A DNA stretch of 64,000 nucleotides from Myxococcus fulvus (GTDB lineage: Bacteria; Myxococcota; Myxococcia; Myxococcales; Myxococcaceae): the NCBI RefSeq assembly GCF_900111765.1, contig NZ_FOIB01000008.1, positions 186,001 to 250,000 on the forward strand. Direction: 5' to 3'. The notes beneath the pieces are model-generated. The model did no database searches and had not been told where the DNA came from. It saw only the letters and a program-made list of their open reading frames with translations. The position numbers were made by a program, and so were the translations under genes. How positions within the stretch are numbered: the stretch's first letter is position 1; every line of letters starts with the position of its first letter. Shown here one piece after another: positions 7,405 through 15,639 of this stretch.

Positions 7405-8466
7405 TCAGAACGTCGCGTTGCTCAGGTACTTCTCGCACGTCTGATACTCGGTGGGGAACTCTTCGGAAGTCGCATACTTCATGAAGTTCTTGCAGGCCAC
7501 CTCGGCGTGCTCGTGCTTGTTGGCGTCCTGGAAGAGCTCGAAGAGGCCGAAGTGGCAGGGGGCGTACTTCCCATCCAACTTCACGCACTTCTTGTAAGTG
7601 GTCTCCTCCTCGGCCAGAAGCCCCTTCTCGCGGTAGGTGCGGGCGAGGGTGAAGAGCGAGGGGGCGGAGTTCTCCGCCTGCTGGGTGTCCTTGACCTCAC
7701 GCAGGCCCGCGTCGGTGAGCGCCGCCTTGCGCTGGGCCAGGGCCAGGTTGTTGACGCAGCTGGTCATCTTGGGGTCCAGCTGGTTGCAGTTGGCGAAGGC
7801 TTCGCGCGCGTCGACGAAGCGCCCCAGCTCCATCAGCGTGTTGCCGTAGTCATGCCAGACGTCGGGGTTGTTCGGGTCCGTCGCGGCGGACTGGGCCAGG
7901 TGCTCCGCGGCCTCCTCGTACTGGTTCTCCTCGAAGGCGATGATGGCCAGGGTGTGGTGCGCGGCGGCCAGGTTGGGGTTGATGGCCAGCAGCGTCCGCA
8001 GCTCCTTCTTGGCCTCGGTGTACTTCTTCATCTTCATCATCGTGAAGGCCAGGTTGTAGCGTGTCTCCAGGTTGTCTGGATTGACCTTCAGGGCGCGGCG
8101 GAAGTTGTCGTGTGCCTTCCCGTAGGCGCCTTCCTCGTTATAGAGGTAGCCCAGGTTCTGGTACGACTGGAGGTGCTCCTGGTTGTAGCGCAGGGCCTTG
8201 ATGAAGTGCTTCTTCGCGTCCTCCTTGCGGCCGGACATCATCGCGATGATGCCCTTGTTGGCCCACAGGTCCGCGTACTGGGGGGAGAACTCCAGGCCCA
8301 GGTCGCAATAGACTTCCGCCTTCACCAGGTTCTGGTTGTGCAGTTCCTGGGTGCACAGCTCATTGTTGATGAGCGCGCGCTCATGTGGCGGCGGAGTGGA
8401 AAGGCAGCCGGCGAGCGGGAGCACGCAGACCAGGGAGACCGTGGTGACGAGGCGGGCAAGGCGCAT
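7405..8466 (-). CDS. TPR-repeat lipoprotein
   Basis: 353 residues. The ATG at 8466 gives a clear type II signal peptide with lipobox LAGC (Cys21). A longer upstream frame is rejected because it would bury this signal. At least six TPR units fill residues 35-240 (QNLGYLYNEEGAYGKAHDNFRRALKVNPDN is typical), followed by a Cys-containing helical region. The protein should sit on the outer membrane and act as a scaffold. The layout recalls the pilotin-type lipoproteins Tgl/PilF, but it is about 100 residues longer, so that identity is not claimed. A -35/-10 pair is visible just before the start. Confidence 0.85.
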   Translation of the reverse strand: MRLARLVTTVSLVCVLPLAGCLSTPPPHERALINNELCTQELHNQNLVKAEVYCDLGLEFSPQYADLWANKGIIAMMSGRKEDAKKHFIKALRYNQEHLQSYQNLGYLYNEEGAYGKAHDNFRRALKVNPDNLETRYNLAFTMMKMKKYTEAKKELRTLLAINPNLAAAHHTLAIIAFEENQYEEAAEHLAQSAATDPNNPDVWHDYGNTLMELGRFVDAREAFANCNQLDPKMTSCVNNLALAQRKAALTDAGLREVKDTQQAENSAPSLFTLARTYREKGLLAEEETTYKKCVKLDGKYAPCHFGLFELFQDANKHEHAEVACKNFMKYATSEEFPTEYQTCEKYLSNATF

Positions 8467-8475
8467 GGCCGACCG

Positions 8476-8504
8476 AGTGTAGGAGAGCGCCTCCTGTCGT
8501 GCAA
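8476..8504 (-). promoter_or_regulatory. Sigma-70-like promoter for the TPR lipoprotein
   Basis: Read on the minus strand, TTGCAC (8499-8504) and TACACT (8476-8481) are separated by 17 bp. The -10 ends 9 nt before the ATG and no ribosome site follows, so a leaderless or near-leaderless transcript is predicted. Confidence 0.45.
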
Positions 8505-8551
8505 CGCCTCGGCGGGGGCTGAATCCGGGCTGATTTCGGTGGGTTGCACGA
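8497..8551. repeat. Inverted repeat in divergent promoter region
   Basis: TCGTGCAAC (8497-8505) and GTTGCACGA (8543-8551) are perfect 9-bp inverted copies, 37 bp apart, between two divergent genes. Each copy points at one start codon. They may be two regulator half-sites, or paired -35-like elements. Confidence 0.45.
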
Positions 8552-8552
8552 T

Positions 8553-8558
8553 TAGAGT
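8553..8558 (+). promoter_or_regulatory. -10-like TAGAGT before the beta-barrel gene
   Basis: TAGAGT ends 8 nt before the ATG at 8567, with no ribosome site between, suggesting a leaderless mRNA. The -35 (about 8530-8535) matches poorly. Confidence 0.35.
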
Positions 8559-8566
8559 GGCCGTCC

Positions 8567-9085
8567 ATGCGTACCTTGCTCTGTGCTTTCACCTTTGCGC
8601 TGGCCCTGCTCGGGGCCGCTCCGGCCCACGCCCAGTTCGCCAATCGCAGCCTCGGGTTGTCGCTGGGTTACATGGACTTCAACCGCACCAAGGGGTTGGA
8701 CGACGCCTTCTTCCTGGGCATCGACGCGAGCCTCTACATCGAGAACGGCTTCGAGCTGGTGTCCCTGTCGAAGGTGGCCTTCCCCCGCGACACGACGGAC
8801 CCGGCCAGGAAGCGCGTGGTGGGGCTGGCCCCGTCGCTGGGCATCCGCTACCTGCTGATGGAGGAGAGCATCCGCCCCTACGTCGGCTCCGACATCAGCT
8901 ATCTCATCGTCTTCAAGGAGAGCATGAGCAACTTCGTCGGCATCGGTCCCAACGTGGGCGTGGACTTCTTCACGTCGGACTCGGTGAGCGTGGGCCTCAG
9001 GGCGCAGTACAACTTCTACATCGCGCTCAACGAGAAGACGCAGAACTCGCTGACCTTGTCGGCGGGCGTGGCGGCGTACTTCTAG
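8567..9085 (+). CDS. Outer-membrane beta-barrel protein
   Basis: 172 residues. The signal peptide is clear, with cleavage expected after AHA at residue 22. The mature part has alternating polar/hydrophobic strands (SLGLSLGYMDF, SVGLRAQYNFYI) and ends SAGVAAYF with a terminal Phe, the usual signal for barrel assembly by BAM. About 150 mature residues suit an eight-stranded OmpA/OmpW-type barrel. Function is unknown. It is transcribed divergently from the TPR lipoprotein, and its last 59 bp overlap the convergent RDD gene. Confidence 0.8.
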   Translation: MRTLLCAFTFALALLGAAPAHAQFANRSLGLSLGYMDFNRTKGLDDAFFLGIDASLYIENGFELVSLSKVAFPRDTTDPARKRVVGLAPSLGIRYLLMEESIRPYVGSDISYLIVFKESMSNFVGIGPNVGVDFFTSDSVSVGLRAQYNFYIALNEKTQNSLTLSAGVAAYF

Positions 9086-9992
9086 CGTTGGGCAGGAGGG
9101 CCGCGGCGACGAGCAGCGTCCACTTCTCGTCGGAGAGGTGGGCCGGCTTCTCCATCGCCAGCGCGTCCTGCAGCCGCGCGCCGAGCGCGGCGAACAGGCG
9201 CAGGCGGGCCTCCATGCGCAGCTCGTCCCGGCGGAGGACGGCGGTGAGCACCAGCTCCCGCTCCTCCGTGGACAGCCGCTTCACGCGTGAGACGAAGAGC
9301 GGATCCGCCAGCAGGCCCTCCTCGCCGGAGGCGTTGATGGCGGAGGGCACCTTCAGCCGCCGCTCCCGCACGACGATGGTGCCGGCGAGCATGTCCCCCA
9401 GCCGCTGCTGCGAGCCGGAGACGAGCGCCGTCACGCCACCCACCAGGTACAGCAGGGGGAGCCGGTCCACGGGACGGGCCAGGTTGCGCAGCGCCGCGTG
9501 ATAGAAGCCGATGCGCACGCCGCTCTCCTGGATGACCCGCAGGGACAGGGCGCGCTTGCCCACCGTCTGGCCGCTCCAGAGCGTCTCCAGGGTGATGCCG
9601 TAGCCCCAGTCCACCAGGAAGTAGACGACGATGCCCAGGGCGCTCGCGACGCCGGGGAAGGCGGCCATGACCAGGCTCAGCCCCAGGATGACCGCCAGGC
9701 TGATGACCACGACGATGACCGAGTCCAGCAGCCACGCCAGGAAGCGCGAGTACAGGCCCGCGAGCGTGAAGCGGAACTCCACGTACTCCGGTGTGAGCAC
9801 CGTGTGGGTGCCGTCCAGCAAGGTGTCGGTGGCCGTCGTCACGGCGGGCAGTGTAGCCGGCTCTCCGGGCATGCGGGGGAGCATGGGTGGCCACGGGTAT
9901 TCCCAGGTGAGCCCCGCGGGGGCCCCGCCTGGCCGGGTACCCGCCGAGAGCCCGGTGGGGGGCGCGAGCGGACGGGCGTCTGTGTTAATCAT
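9027..9992 (-). CDS. RDD family membrane protein
   Basis: 321 residues from the ATG at 9992. A Pro-rich N-terminus of about 70 residues precedes an RDD domain (about 80-215) with the typical RFLAWLLDSVIV, GQTVGKRALSLRVI and QQRLGDMLAGTIVV segments and several membrane helices. The C-terminal 100 residues are soluble and charged. RDD proteins are inner-membrane proteins of poorly known, possibly transport-related function. They often lie beside SpoIIM, MoxR and DUF58 genes, which occur 9-16 kb away here. The 3' end overlaps the beta-barrel gene, and the C-terminus past residue about 300 may be shorter in reality. Confidence 0.85.
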   Translation of the reverse strand: MINTDARPLAPPTGLSAGTRPGGAPAGLTWEYPWPPMLPRMPGEPATLPAVTTATDTLLDGTHTVLTPEYVEFRFTLAGLYSRFLAWLLDSVIVVVISLAVILGLSLVMAAFPGVASALGIVVYFLVDWGYGITLETLWSGQTVGKRALSLRVIQESGVRIGFYHAALRNLARPVDRLPLLYLVGGVTALVSGSQQRLGDMLAGTIVVRERRLKVPSAINASGEEGLLADPLFVSRVKRLSTEERELVLTAVLRRDELRMEARLRLFAALGARLQDALAMEKPAHLSDEKWTLLVAAALLPNARSTPPRPPTRSASSASSR

Positions 9993-10035
9993 GGCTGTCG
10001 GGGTGGTGGGGTAGCCTCGCCGCCCCTCGCGCAAC

Positions 10036-13000
10036 GTGCCCCCCTCCGCCACCTCATCCTGGAACCGCCGCCTCTTGCCGGCGGCCGCCTTTCAGTTCGC
10101 GCTCATCGCAGGGGTGACGCAGCTCAAGACGGCGGCCAACGCGCTGGTGTTGTCCCGTTTCGACTCGCAGGCGCTGCCCTACCTGTACCTGTTGGGCGCC
10201 CTCATCACCGCGGCGCTGACGGTGCTGCCGCGCTTCAAGCCGGGCTCGCCGTTCGAGTCGCCGGGTGTGCTGACGGGGCTGGGCGGCGTGGTGTCGATGG
10301 GGCTGGCGGTGGCGCTGTCGGTGGGCGTGAGCACGTCGGCGCTGGCGCTGTACCTGTTCGCGGACACGTTCTCGACCTTCGTGTCGTTCCGGTTCTGGGC
10401 GCGCATGGCGTCCGCCTTCGATGCGCGCGAGGCCCGGCGCGCCTTCACCGCGCTCAACGGCTTCGCCATGGGCGGCGGCATCGTCGGAGGTCTGCTGGTC
10501 CAGGGGCTGGCGGAGCGGCTGGGCACGCCGGCCATGGTGGTGAGCGGCGGGCTGGGGCTCCTGGTCGCGGGCGCCATCTTCCACCACCTGTATCGCGGTG
10601 AGCCTCCGCCTCCGCCCCGGGGGCGTCCGGCGCCCACGTCGTTCATGGCGTTCAGCTATCTGGCGGAGAGCCCCTACGCGCAGGTGCTCGCTGCGCTGGG
10701 CATCTCGTTCGCGGTGCTGTCGGCCTTCGTCGACTACCTGTTCCGCATCCGGCTGGAGGGCCAGCTCAGCGAGGACGCGTTGGCGGCGCTCTTCGGCTCG
10801 CTGCAGCTGTGGATTGGACTGTTCTGCGTCGCGTTCCAGCTGTTGTTGACGCAGCGGCTGCTCAAGCGGCTGGGGCTCCTGCGCTACGTGGCGCTGGTGC
10901 CGCTGGTGCTCGCGCCGCTGGCGGGCGCGACGCTGGTGACGCCCGACCTGTGGCCGGTGCACCTGTTGCGGCTGGTGGAGACGGCGGTGAGCTACTCCAT
11001 CCTCCCGGTGGGCATCCAGCTGCTCTACGCGGCGGTGCCGGATGACCAGCGCGAGGGGCTGCGCGCGGCGGTGGATGGACTGCTCCGCAAGAGCGGCGTG
11101 GTGGTGGCAGGTCTGCTGCTCATCGGCGCGGGGCGCGCGGCCACGGGCATGTCGATGGCGGTGGCCGTGGTGGCCATGTGCGCGGCGCTCGCGTTGCTCC
11201 TGGTGCGGCTCAAGCCCGCCTACGTCGCGGCGCTGGGTGAGCAGGTGGGCGCGCACGAGGAAGAGGAGGTGGAGCTGGAGGGGGAGGAGGAGCAGCGCCT
11301 GTTGACGGAGGCGTTGTCGGCCCCCATGCCGGACCGCGTGCTGCGCGCCGTGGACATGATGGAGCAGGCCGAGGTGTCGCTGCGACAGCACCTGCCGGCC
11401 CTGCTGCGACATCCCCATGAGCGCGTGCTGGAGCGGGGCGTGGCCCTGGCGCTGGAGCTGGAGGCGCGCGAGCTGGCGCCGGTGCTGGAGCGGCTGGTGG
11501 AGGAGGGGCCTCGCCGGCCTCGGGACCAGGCCGTGTGGGCGCTGGCGCGGCTGTCTCCGGAGCGGGCGGAGCGGCTGTTGCCGGCGCTGCTCAACCACCC
11601 GGACGTGGGGCTGCGGTGCGCGGCCATCGGCGCCCTGGTGAAGTCGACGGGGAGCGCGGCGGCGCTGGCGTCGCTGGAGGAGCTGCTCGCGCGGGGTGAG
11701 GGGGCTCCGGTGATGGAGCGCCGTGAGGTGGCGAAGCTCCTGGGGCGGCTCCAGGACGCGCGCTTCGCGGGGCCGCTCGCGCGGTATCTGGATGATGGGG
11801 ACACCACCGTGCGGCGCGTGACGCTGGCCGCGGTGGGGGAGGGCGGCTACGTGGAGCTCGCGCCCCGGCTGTTGCCCTTCCTCACGTGGCGCGAGGAGCG
11901 CAAGACGGCCCGCGAGGCGCTCATCGCGTTGGGTGACGCGGTGACGCCGCTGGTGGAGGAGCACCTCAACAACAAGAAGGCGCCGCTGGCGATGCGGCTG
12001 CAGCTGCCTCGCGTGCTGCGTGGCATCGGTACGCCCGCGGCGCTGGACGCGCTGCTGTTCTCCAACGTGCGGGACGATGCCTCGCTGCACTTCCGCATCG
12101 GCGCGCAGCTGTCGCGGCTTCGCGACGAGCACCCCGAGCATCCGGTGGATGTGGACCGCGTGCGCGAGGCGCTGGGCCGTCGGCGGGACACGTATCGGGC
12201 GCTGGTGGGGGCCTATCGCGACGTGCGCGCGGCGCTGGGGGATGGCTCGTTGCTCACCCGCGCGGTGGGCGACCGGCTGGACCAGGCGCTCGAGCTGTCG
12301 TTCTTCCTGCTGGGGTTGCTGGACTCGTCGCACCGCATGCGCGGCATCCACTACAACCTGGTGGGGCAGGATGCGCGGCGGCGGGCGCTGGCGTTGGAGT
12401 TGCTGGACAACCTGCTCTCCGAGGAGGACCGGGAGCTGGTGATGGAGCAGGTGGAGGCGCACCATCGGGAGCTGCCTCCCGGGGCGTCGGGGCGGCTGTG
12501 GCGCAGGCTGGCGGCGCTGGTGCAGAGCGAGGACGTGGTGCTGCGCGCGTGCGCCCGCCACATCGCGCGGGTGAACGGGCTGGACGTGCTCCCGCAGGAG
12601 GGTGAATTGAGCGACCGCATTGTCCAACGGATGTTCGAGCTGGAGGGCGTGAGCGTCTTCTCCCAGAGCGACGTGGATGACATCGCGGCCATCGCCGCGG
12701 TGGCCCGTGAGGGCTTCTTCCGCGCCGGTGAGCGCATCTACGCGCAAGGGGACCCGGGGGACGCGCTCTACGTCATCGTCGACGGCGCCATCGACGCGTT
12801 CCACGACGGCGAGCACGTGCTGCGCTTCCAGGGCAAGCAGGCCTTCGGCGAGGTGAGTCTGCTGGATGGCGCGCCGCGCCCCACGGACATGGTGGCCGCG
12901 GTGGACACGCGCGTGCTCATCATCGACCGGCGTGACTTCCTGGACCTGCTCGCGGATAGACCCGAGCTGCTCACGGGGTTCTTCCGCGCGGTGAGCCTGC

Positions 13001-13164
13001 AGCTCCAGGCGCTCATCGCGCTGCCGGACTCGCGCGAGACGGGCGAGCGACTGGAGATGACCGCGCCCGCGGCTCCCACCGCGCCGCCGCTGCCCACGGG
13101 GCCCGCGCCAGAGGGCTCGGAGCCGCCGACGATGGAGAAGCGGACCCGGGGCGGCGACGCCTGA
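10036..13164 (+). CDS. Transporter-like protein fused to HEAT repeats and cNMP-binding domain
   Basis: 1042 residues from GTG 10036. Residues 1-400 contain about twelve hydrophobic helices, resembling MFS or nucleotide-translocase (Npt/TLC) proteins. An acidic linker (EEEEVELEGEEEQ, about 412-424) follows, then a long stretch of HEAT-like helical pairs (about 430-880). A cyclic-nucleotide-binding domain lies at about 890-990, with AGERIYAQGDPGDALYVIVDG and FGEVSLLDGAPRPTD; the phosphate-binding Arg is kept. The tail is Pro/Ala-rich. The layout suggests a transporter or membrane sensor gated by cAMP or cGMP. The substrate cannot be read from sequence. The start lies only 43 bp from the divergent RDD start. 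Confidence 0.85.
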   Translation: MPPSATSSWNRRLLPAAAFQFALIAGVTQLKTAANALVLSRFDSQALPYLYLLGALITAALTVLPRFKPGSPFESPGVLTGLGGVVSMGLAVALSVGVSTSALALYLFADTFSTFVSFRFWARMASAFDAREARRAFTALNGFAMGGGIVGGLLVQGLAERLGTPAMVVSGGLGLLVAGAIFHHLYRGEPPPPPRGRPAPTSFMAFSYLAESPYAQVLAALGISFAVLSAFVDYLFRIRLEGQLSEDALAALFGSLQLWIGLFCVAFQLLLTQRLLKRLGLLRYVALVPLVLAPLAGATLVTPDLWPVHLLRLVETAVSYSILPVGIQLLYAAVPDDQREGLRAAVDGLLRKSGVVVAGLLLIGAGRAATGMSMAVAVVAMCAALALLLVRLKPAYVAALGEQVGAHEEEEVELEGEEEQRLLTEALSAPMPDRVLRAVDMMEQAEVSLRQHLPALLRHPHERVLERGVALALELEARELAPVLERLVEEGPRRPRDQAVWALARLSPERAERLLPALLNHPDVGLRCAAIGALVKSTGSAAALASLEELLARGEGAPVMERREVAKLLGRLQDARFAGPLARYLDDGDTTVRRVTLAAVGEGGYVELAPRLLPFLTWREERKTAREALIALGDAVTPLVEEHLNNKKAPLAMRLQLPRVLRGIGTPAALDALLFSNVRDDASLHFRIGAQLSRLRDEHPEHPVDVDRVREALGRRRDTYRALVGAYRDVRAALGDGSLLTRAVGDRLDQALELSFFLLGLLDSSHRMRGIHYNLVGQDARRRALALELLDNLLSEEDRELVMEQVEAHHRELPPGASGRLWRRLAALVQSEDVVLRACARHIARVNGLDVLPQEGELSDRIVQRMFELEGVSVFSQSDVDDIAAIAAVAREGFFRAGERIYAQGDPGDALYVIVDGAIDAFHDGEHVLRFQGKQAFGEVSLLDGAPRPTDMVAAVDTRVLIIDRRDFLDLLADRPELLTGFFRAVSLQLQALIALPDSRETGERLEMTAPAAPTAPPLPTGPAPEGSEPPTMEKRTRGGDA

Positions 13165-13365
13165 GCGGCCCGCGCGCTTGGGTTGACGGACGGCTTCGCG
13201 CCGACGGGGTCGTGCCGCTGCCCACGAAGGCGGTGCCTGAAGACTCGGAGCTGGCGACGCGGAAGCGGGCCCGAGGCGGCGACACCTGAGTGGCTCGCCG
13301 CGCTTCGGTTTCTCTGGGACTCCATGCCGACCGCCTCGTGCGGCTGCCCGTGAGGGCGATGTCTG
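13087..13365. repeat. Degenerate tandem repeat of the transporter-fusion 3' end
   Basis: The last 78 bp of the preceding gene (13087-13164, ending in its TGA) recur at 13215-13289, again ending in TGA and encoding a similar ARGGDT-type tail with one codon lost. A third, weaker copy starts at 13341. The flanking spacers also match, giving a period of about 126-128 bp. The second and third copies are outside any gene and look like decaying duplications. This accounts for most of the gap 13165-13407. Confidence 0.6.
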
Positions 13366-13407
13366 TGTGGCGGCGTCGTGCGTTGGGCCCAGTGACGAGG
13401 CGCTCTC

Positions 13408-15603
13408 TCAGGAGTCCTTGGCGGGGTGATCCTGGTCCGGGCTGGTGTGAGTGAGCCGACGGGTACGCTCGTGCTGGAGGATGTGCGCGGAGGCCACGGG
13501 GATGAGTGGCCGCACGAAGAACTTCAGCGGGGCGAAGGAGCCCACGAAGCGGACCAGGGACAGGCCCGCGTAGGCCCAAGGGTGGCGCTCCACCGAGGCC
13601 ACGGGTGCGTAGACCTCGCTCGTGCGCTGGGTCCACATGGCGCCGTAGCGCTGGAGGATCCCCCACCGCAGGCCGGGCACGCGGGTGGTGAGCGTCGTCC
13701 ACGCGCGCAGGAACCACGGAGGCCGACGGCCCTCCACTTCGTCCCAGGCACGGCAGCTCTTGGCGGCGGTGAACACCATCAGCCACCACATGCCCCACAG
13801 CGAGGTGATCGCCGTGATCAACGGGCCGCTCAAGCCCGTGCAGAACAAGGGCGAGACGACGAAGACCGCGGCCGGGACTCCCACCGCGAACAGGAGCATC
13901 GCGCGCACCCGACGCTGGACCTTCTTGCGCAGCCACTGCACGTTCAGTCGGACGTGCGGCGTGAAGGCCTCGTCCTCCGGCTCGATGCGCGTGAGCAGGC
14001 TCGCGTCGCGCGAGATGACGTCGTGGTAGTCGCGTGAGAGCGCGATGATGACCCACTGCGCGAGCTGCATCGCCGCGAACAGGGCGATCCAGAACGGCAG
14101 GCTGAGCAACGAGAAGCCCTTGTACGAGAGGAAGGGCAGGGCGTCCTCCTCCTCTTGAGGAGGGGGCTCGACCTTCTCTTGGGGCTTGCTCGACGAGGGG
14201 GCTCCCGCGATGCCACCGTCAGCCTGTTCTTCGGCGGCGCTCTGCTTGAGCTCTGTCGTGACTGCATCGGCGATGAGCGCTCCCAGCGCGCTCGCGAGGG
14301 ACGGCCCTCCGTCGCTCTGTCCGCTCGCCGCGGCCTCGACGTCGCGAACCCGCTGCTCGAGCGCCTTGTCGCGCGCGGCCTCGGCCTCCACGGCCTGCTT
14401 CATGGCGGCGCTCGCGGCCTTGAGGCTCTCGCGCACGTCGGGCGGGAGTGAGTCCACGTCATCCAGCACGGCCTCGGTGCTCTCCGGGGCCTTGAGGGTG
14501 TCGTCCTCGATGGCGTCCGAACCGGTCGGGGGCTTGCCCGGGATGGCGGTCTCCGCGCGCCGCGTCGCCGCGGGGGCCTGGGCATCTGCTGCCTCGTCCT
14601 CGGAGGCGGAGCGTTCATCGGTCGGCTCGGAGGGCTGCGTTGCCGCCGCGAGCTTCTCGGGGGTTTGCCCCGGGTTCTCGGAGGCGGTGCGTGCATCCCT
14701 CCGCTCCGCGCGCTGCGCCGCCGCCGCGAGCTTCTCGGAGGTTTTCGCCTTGCTCTCGGAGCCTGGCTCCTGGCGCTCCGAGGTCCGCGTTTGGTCTCCC
14801 GCCTTCGCGGACTGCTCCGCCGACGCTGTCTCGGACGTTCCGGCTGGGGGCGTCGAGCCAGGCTTCTTCGCGAAGTGCGTTGGCGCCGGTGTCCCGGAGG
14901 CCTGCTCCTGTTCAGCGGCCCCTTCTTCGTCTCCCGGCGCCGTGGCCTGCTCTTCCTCGGACTCCTCGCCGTCACCCTGCTCGGCGGCCTCGGTCCCCGC
15001 GACGGCCGTGCCCGCAGTGCCTCCAGCCGTTCCCCGTGGCGCGGAGGCCTCATCCCCGGCCTGGGGGCCCGCTGCGGCCTCCTGCTTCGCTCGCTCCCTG
15101 GCGGCGATGCGTCGTCGGCGCCGCTCGCGCAGGCGCTCCATCACCTCCGGGTCGACATCCTTCGCCTTGTCCTCCGCCATGGCGTGCGCGGCCGCCTGGA
15201 TGACCCGGGAGACCTCCGCCTCGACGGCCGCGTCCCGCCGCTCGTCCACCGCGTTCGCGGCCTTCTTCGCCGAGCCCATGCACGTCAGGGAGAGCGCCAG
15301 GGCCACCAGCGTCTGCATCATCCCCACACGCAGGTACCGGGAGCGCGCGGCGGAGTCCGCCAGCAAGGCCCGGGCGATGTGGAACGGCAGGCTCATCCCA
15401 TGGGCGAACTGCCTCAGCCGCCCCTGCTGTCGCACCCCGGAGCCGTGCTCCTGGAAGTGGGTGGCTCCCTTTTGCAGCTCTTCCCAGAAATGCTGGGTCG
15501 AGGTACGACCGGAAGGGTTCTCCCCGCTCGCCGCGTCCTGACTCTGCTCTCCTCGGCGTGAGGGTGGGGCTTCAGGGGCCGAATGATCCGACACGCCGGC
15601 CAC
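13408..15603 (-). CDS. Large membrane protein with long disordered charged region
   Basis: 731 residues from GTG 15603 (GTG at 15594 is also possible). Residues 1-90 are soluble. A TM helix follows at about 90-112 (MMQTLVALALSLTCMG). Residues about 115-490 are low-complexity Ala/Glu/Ser/Arg-rich, with imperfect repeats of an EKLAAA...AERRDARTASE type. The C-terminal part has a hydrophobic hairpin (LSLPFWIALFAAMQLAQWVIIAL), two further helices around 565-620, and a soluble basic end. I know of no named family. The start is nearly back-to-back with the divergent nucleotidase-like gene, so the promoters must overlap. Coding is supported by consistent GC-rich third positions and the hydrophobic segments. 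Confidence 0.7.
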   Translation of the reverse strand: MAGVSDHSAPEAPPSRRGEQSQDAASGENPSGRTSTQHFWEELQKGATHFQEHGSGVRQQGRLRQFAHGMSLPFHIARALLADSAARSRYLRVGMMQTLVALALSLTCMGSAKKAANAVDERRDAAVEAEVSRVIQAAAHAMAEDKAKDVDPEVMERLRERRRRRIAARERAKQEAAAGPQAGDEASAPRGTAGGTAGTAVAGTEAAEQGDGEESEEEQATAPGDEEGAAEQEQASGTPAPTHFAKKPGSTPPAGTSETASAEQSAKAGDQTRTSERQEPGSESKAKTSEKLAAAAQRAERRDARTASENPGQTPEKLAAATQPSEPTDERSASEDEAADAQAPAATRRAETAIPGKPPTGSDAIEDDTLKAPESTEAVLDDVDSLPPDVRESLKAASAAMKQAVEAEAARDKALEQRVRDVEAAASGQSDGGPSLASALGALIADAVTTELKQSAAEEQADGGIAGAPSSSKPQEKVEPPPQEEEDALPFLSYKGFSLLSLPFWIALFAAMQLAQWVIIALSRDYHDVISRDASLLTRIEPEDEAFTPHVRLNVQWLRKKVQRRVRAMLLFAVGVPAAVFVVSPLFCTGLSGPLITAITSLWGMWWLMVFTAAKSCRAWDEVEGRRPPWFLRAWTTLTTRVPGLRWGILQRYGAMWTQRTSEVYAPVASVERHPWAYAGLSLVRFVGSFAPLKFFVRPLIPVASAHILQHERTRRLTHTSPDQDHPAKDS

Positions 15604-15639
15604 CGTATCACGTCCGGAGTTGTGCTAAACGGCGCTGCT

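Noticed and set aside
10054-12816. A 920-codon open frame on the minus strand
   Set aside because: It lies antisense to the transporter/HEAT/cNMP gene, is Arg/Gln/His-rich, and shows no signal or domain.
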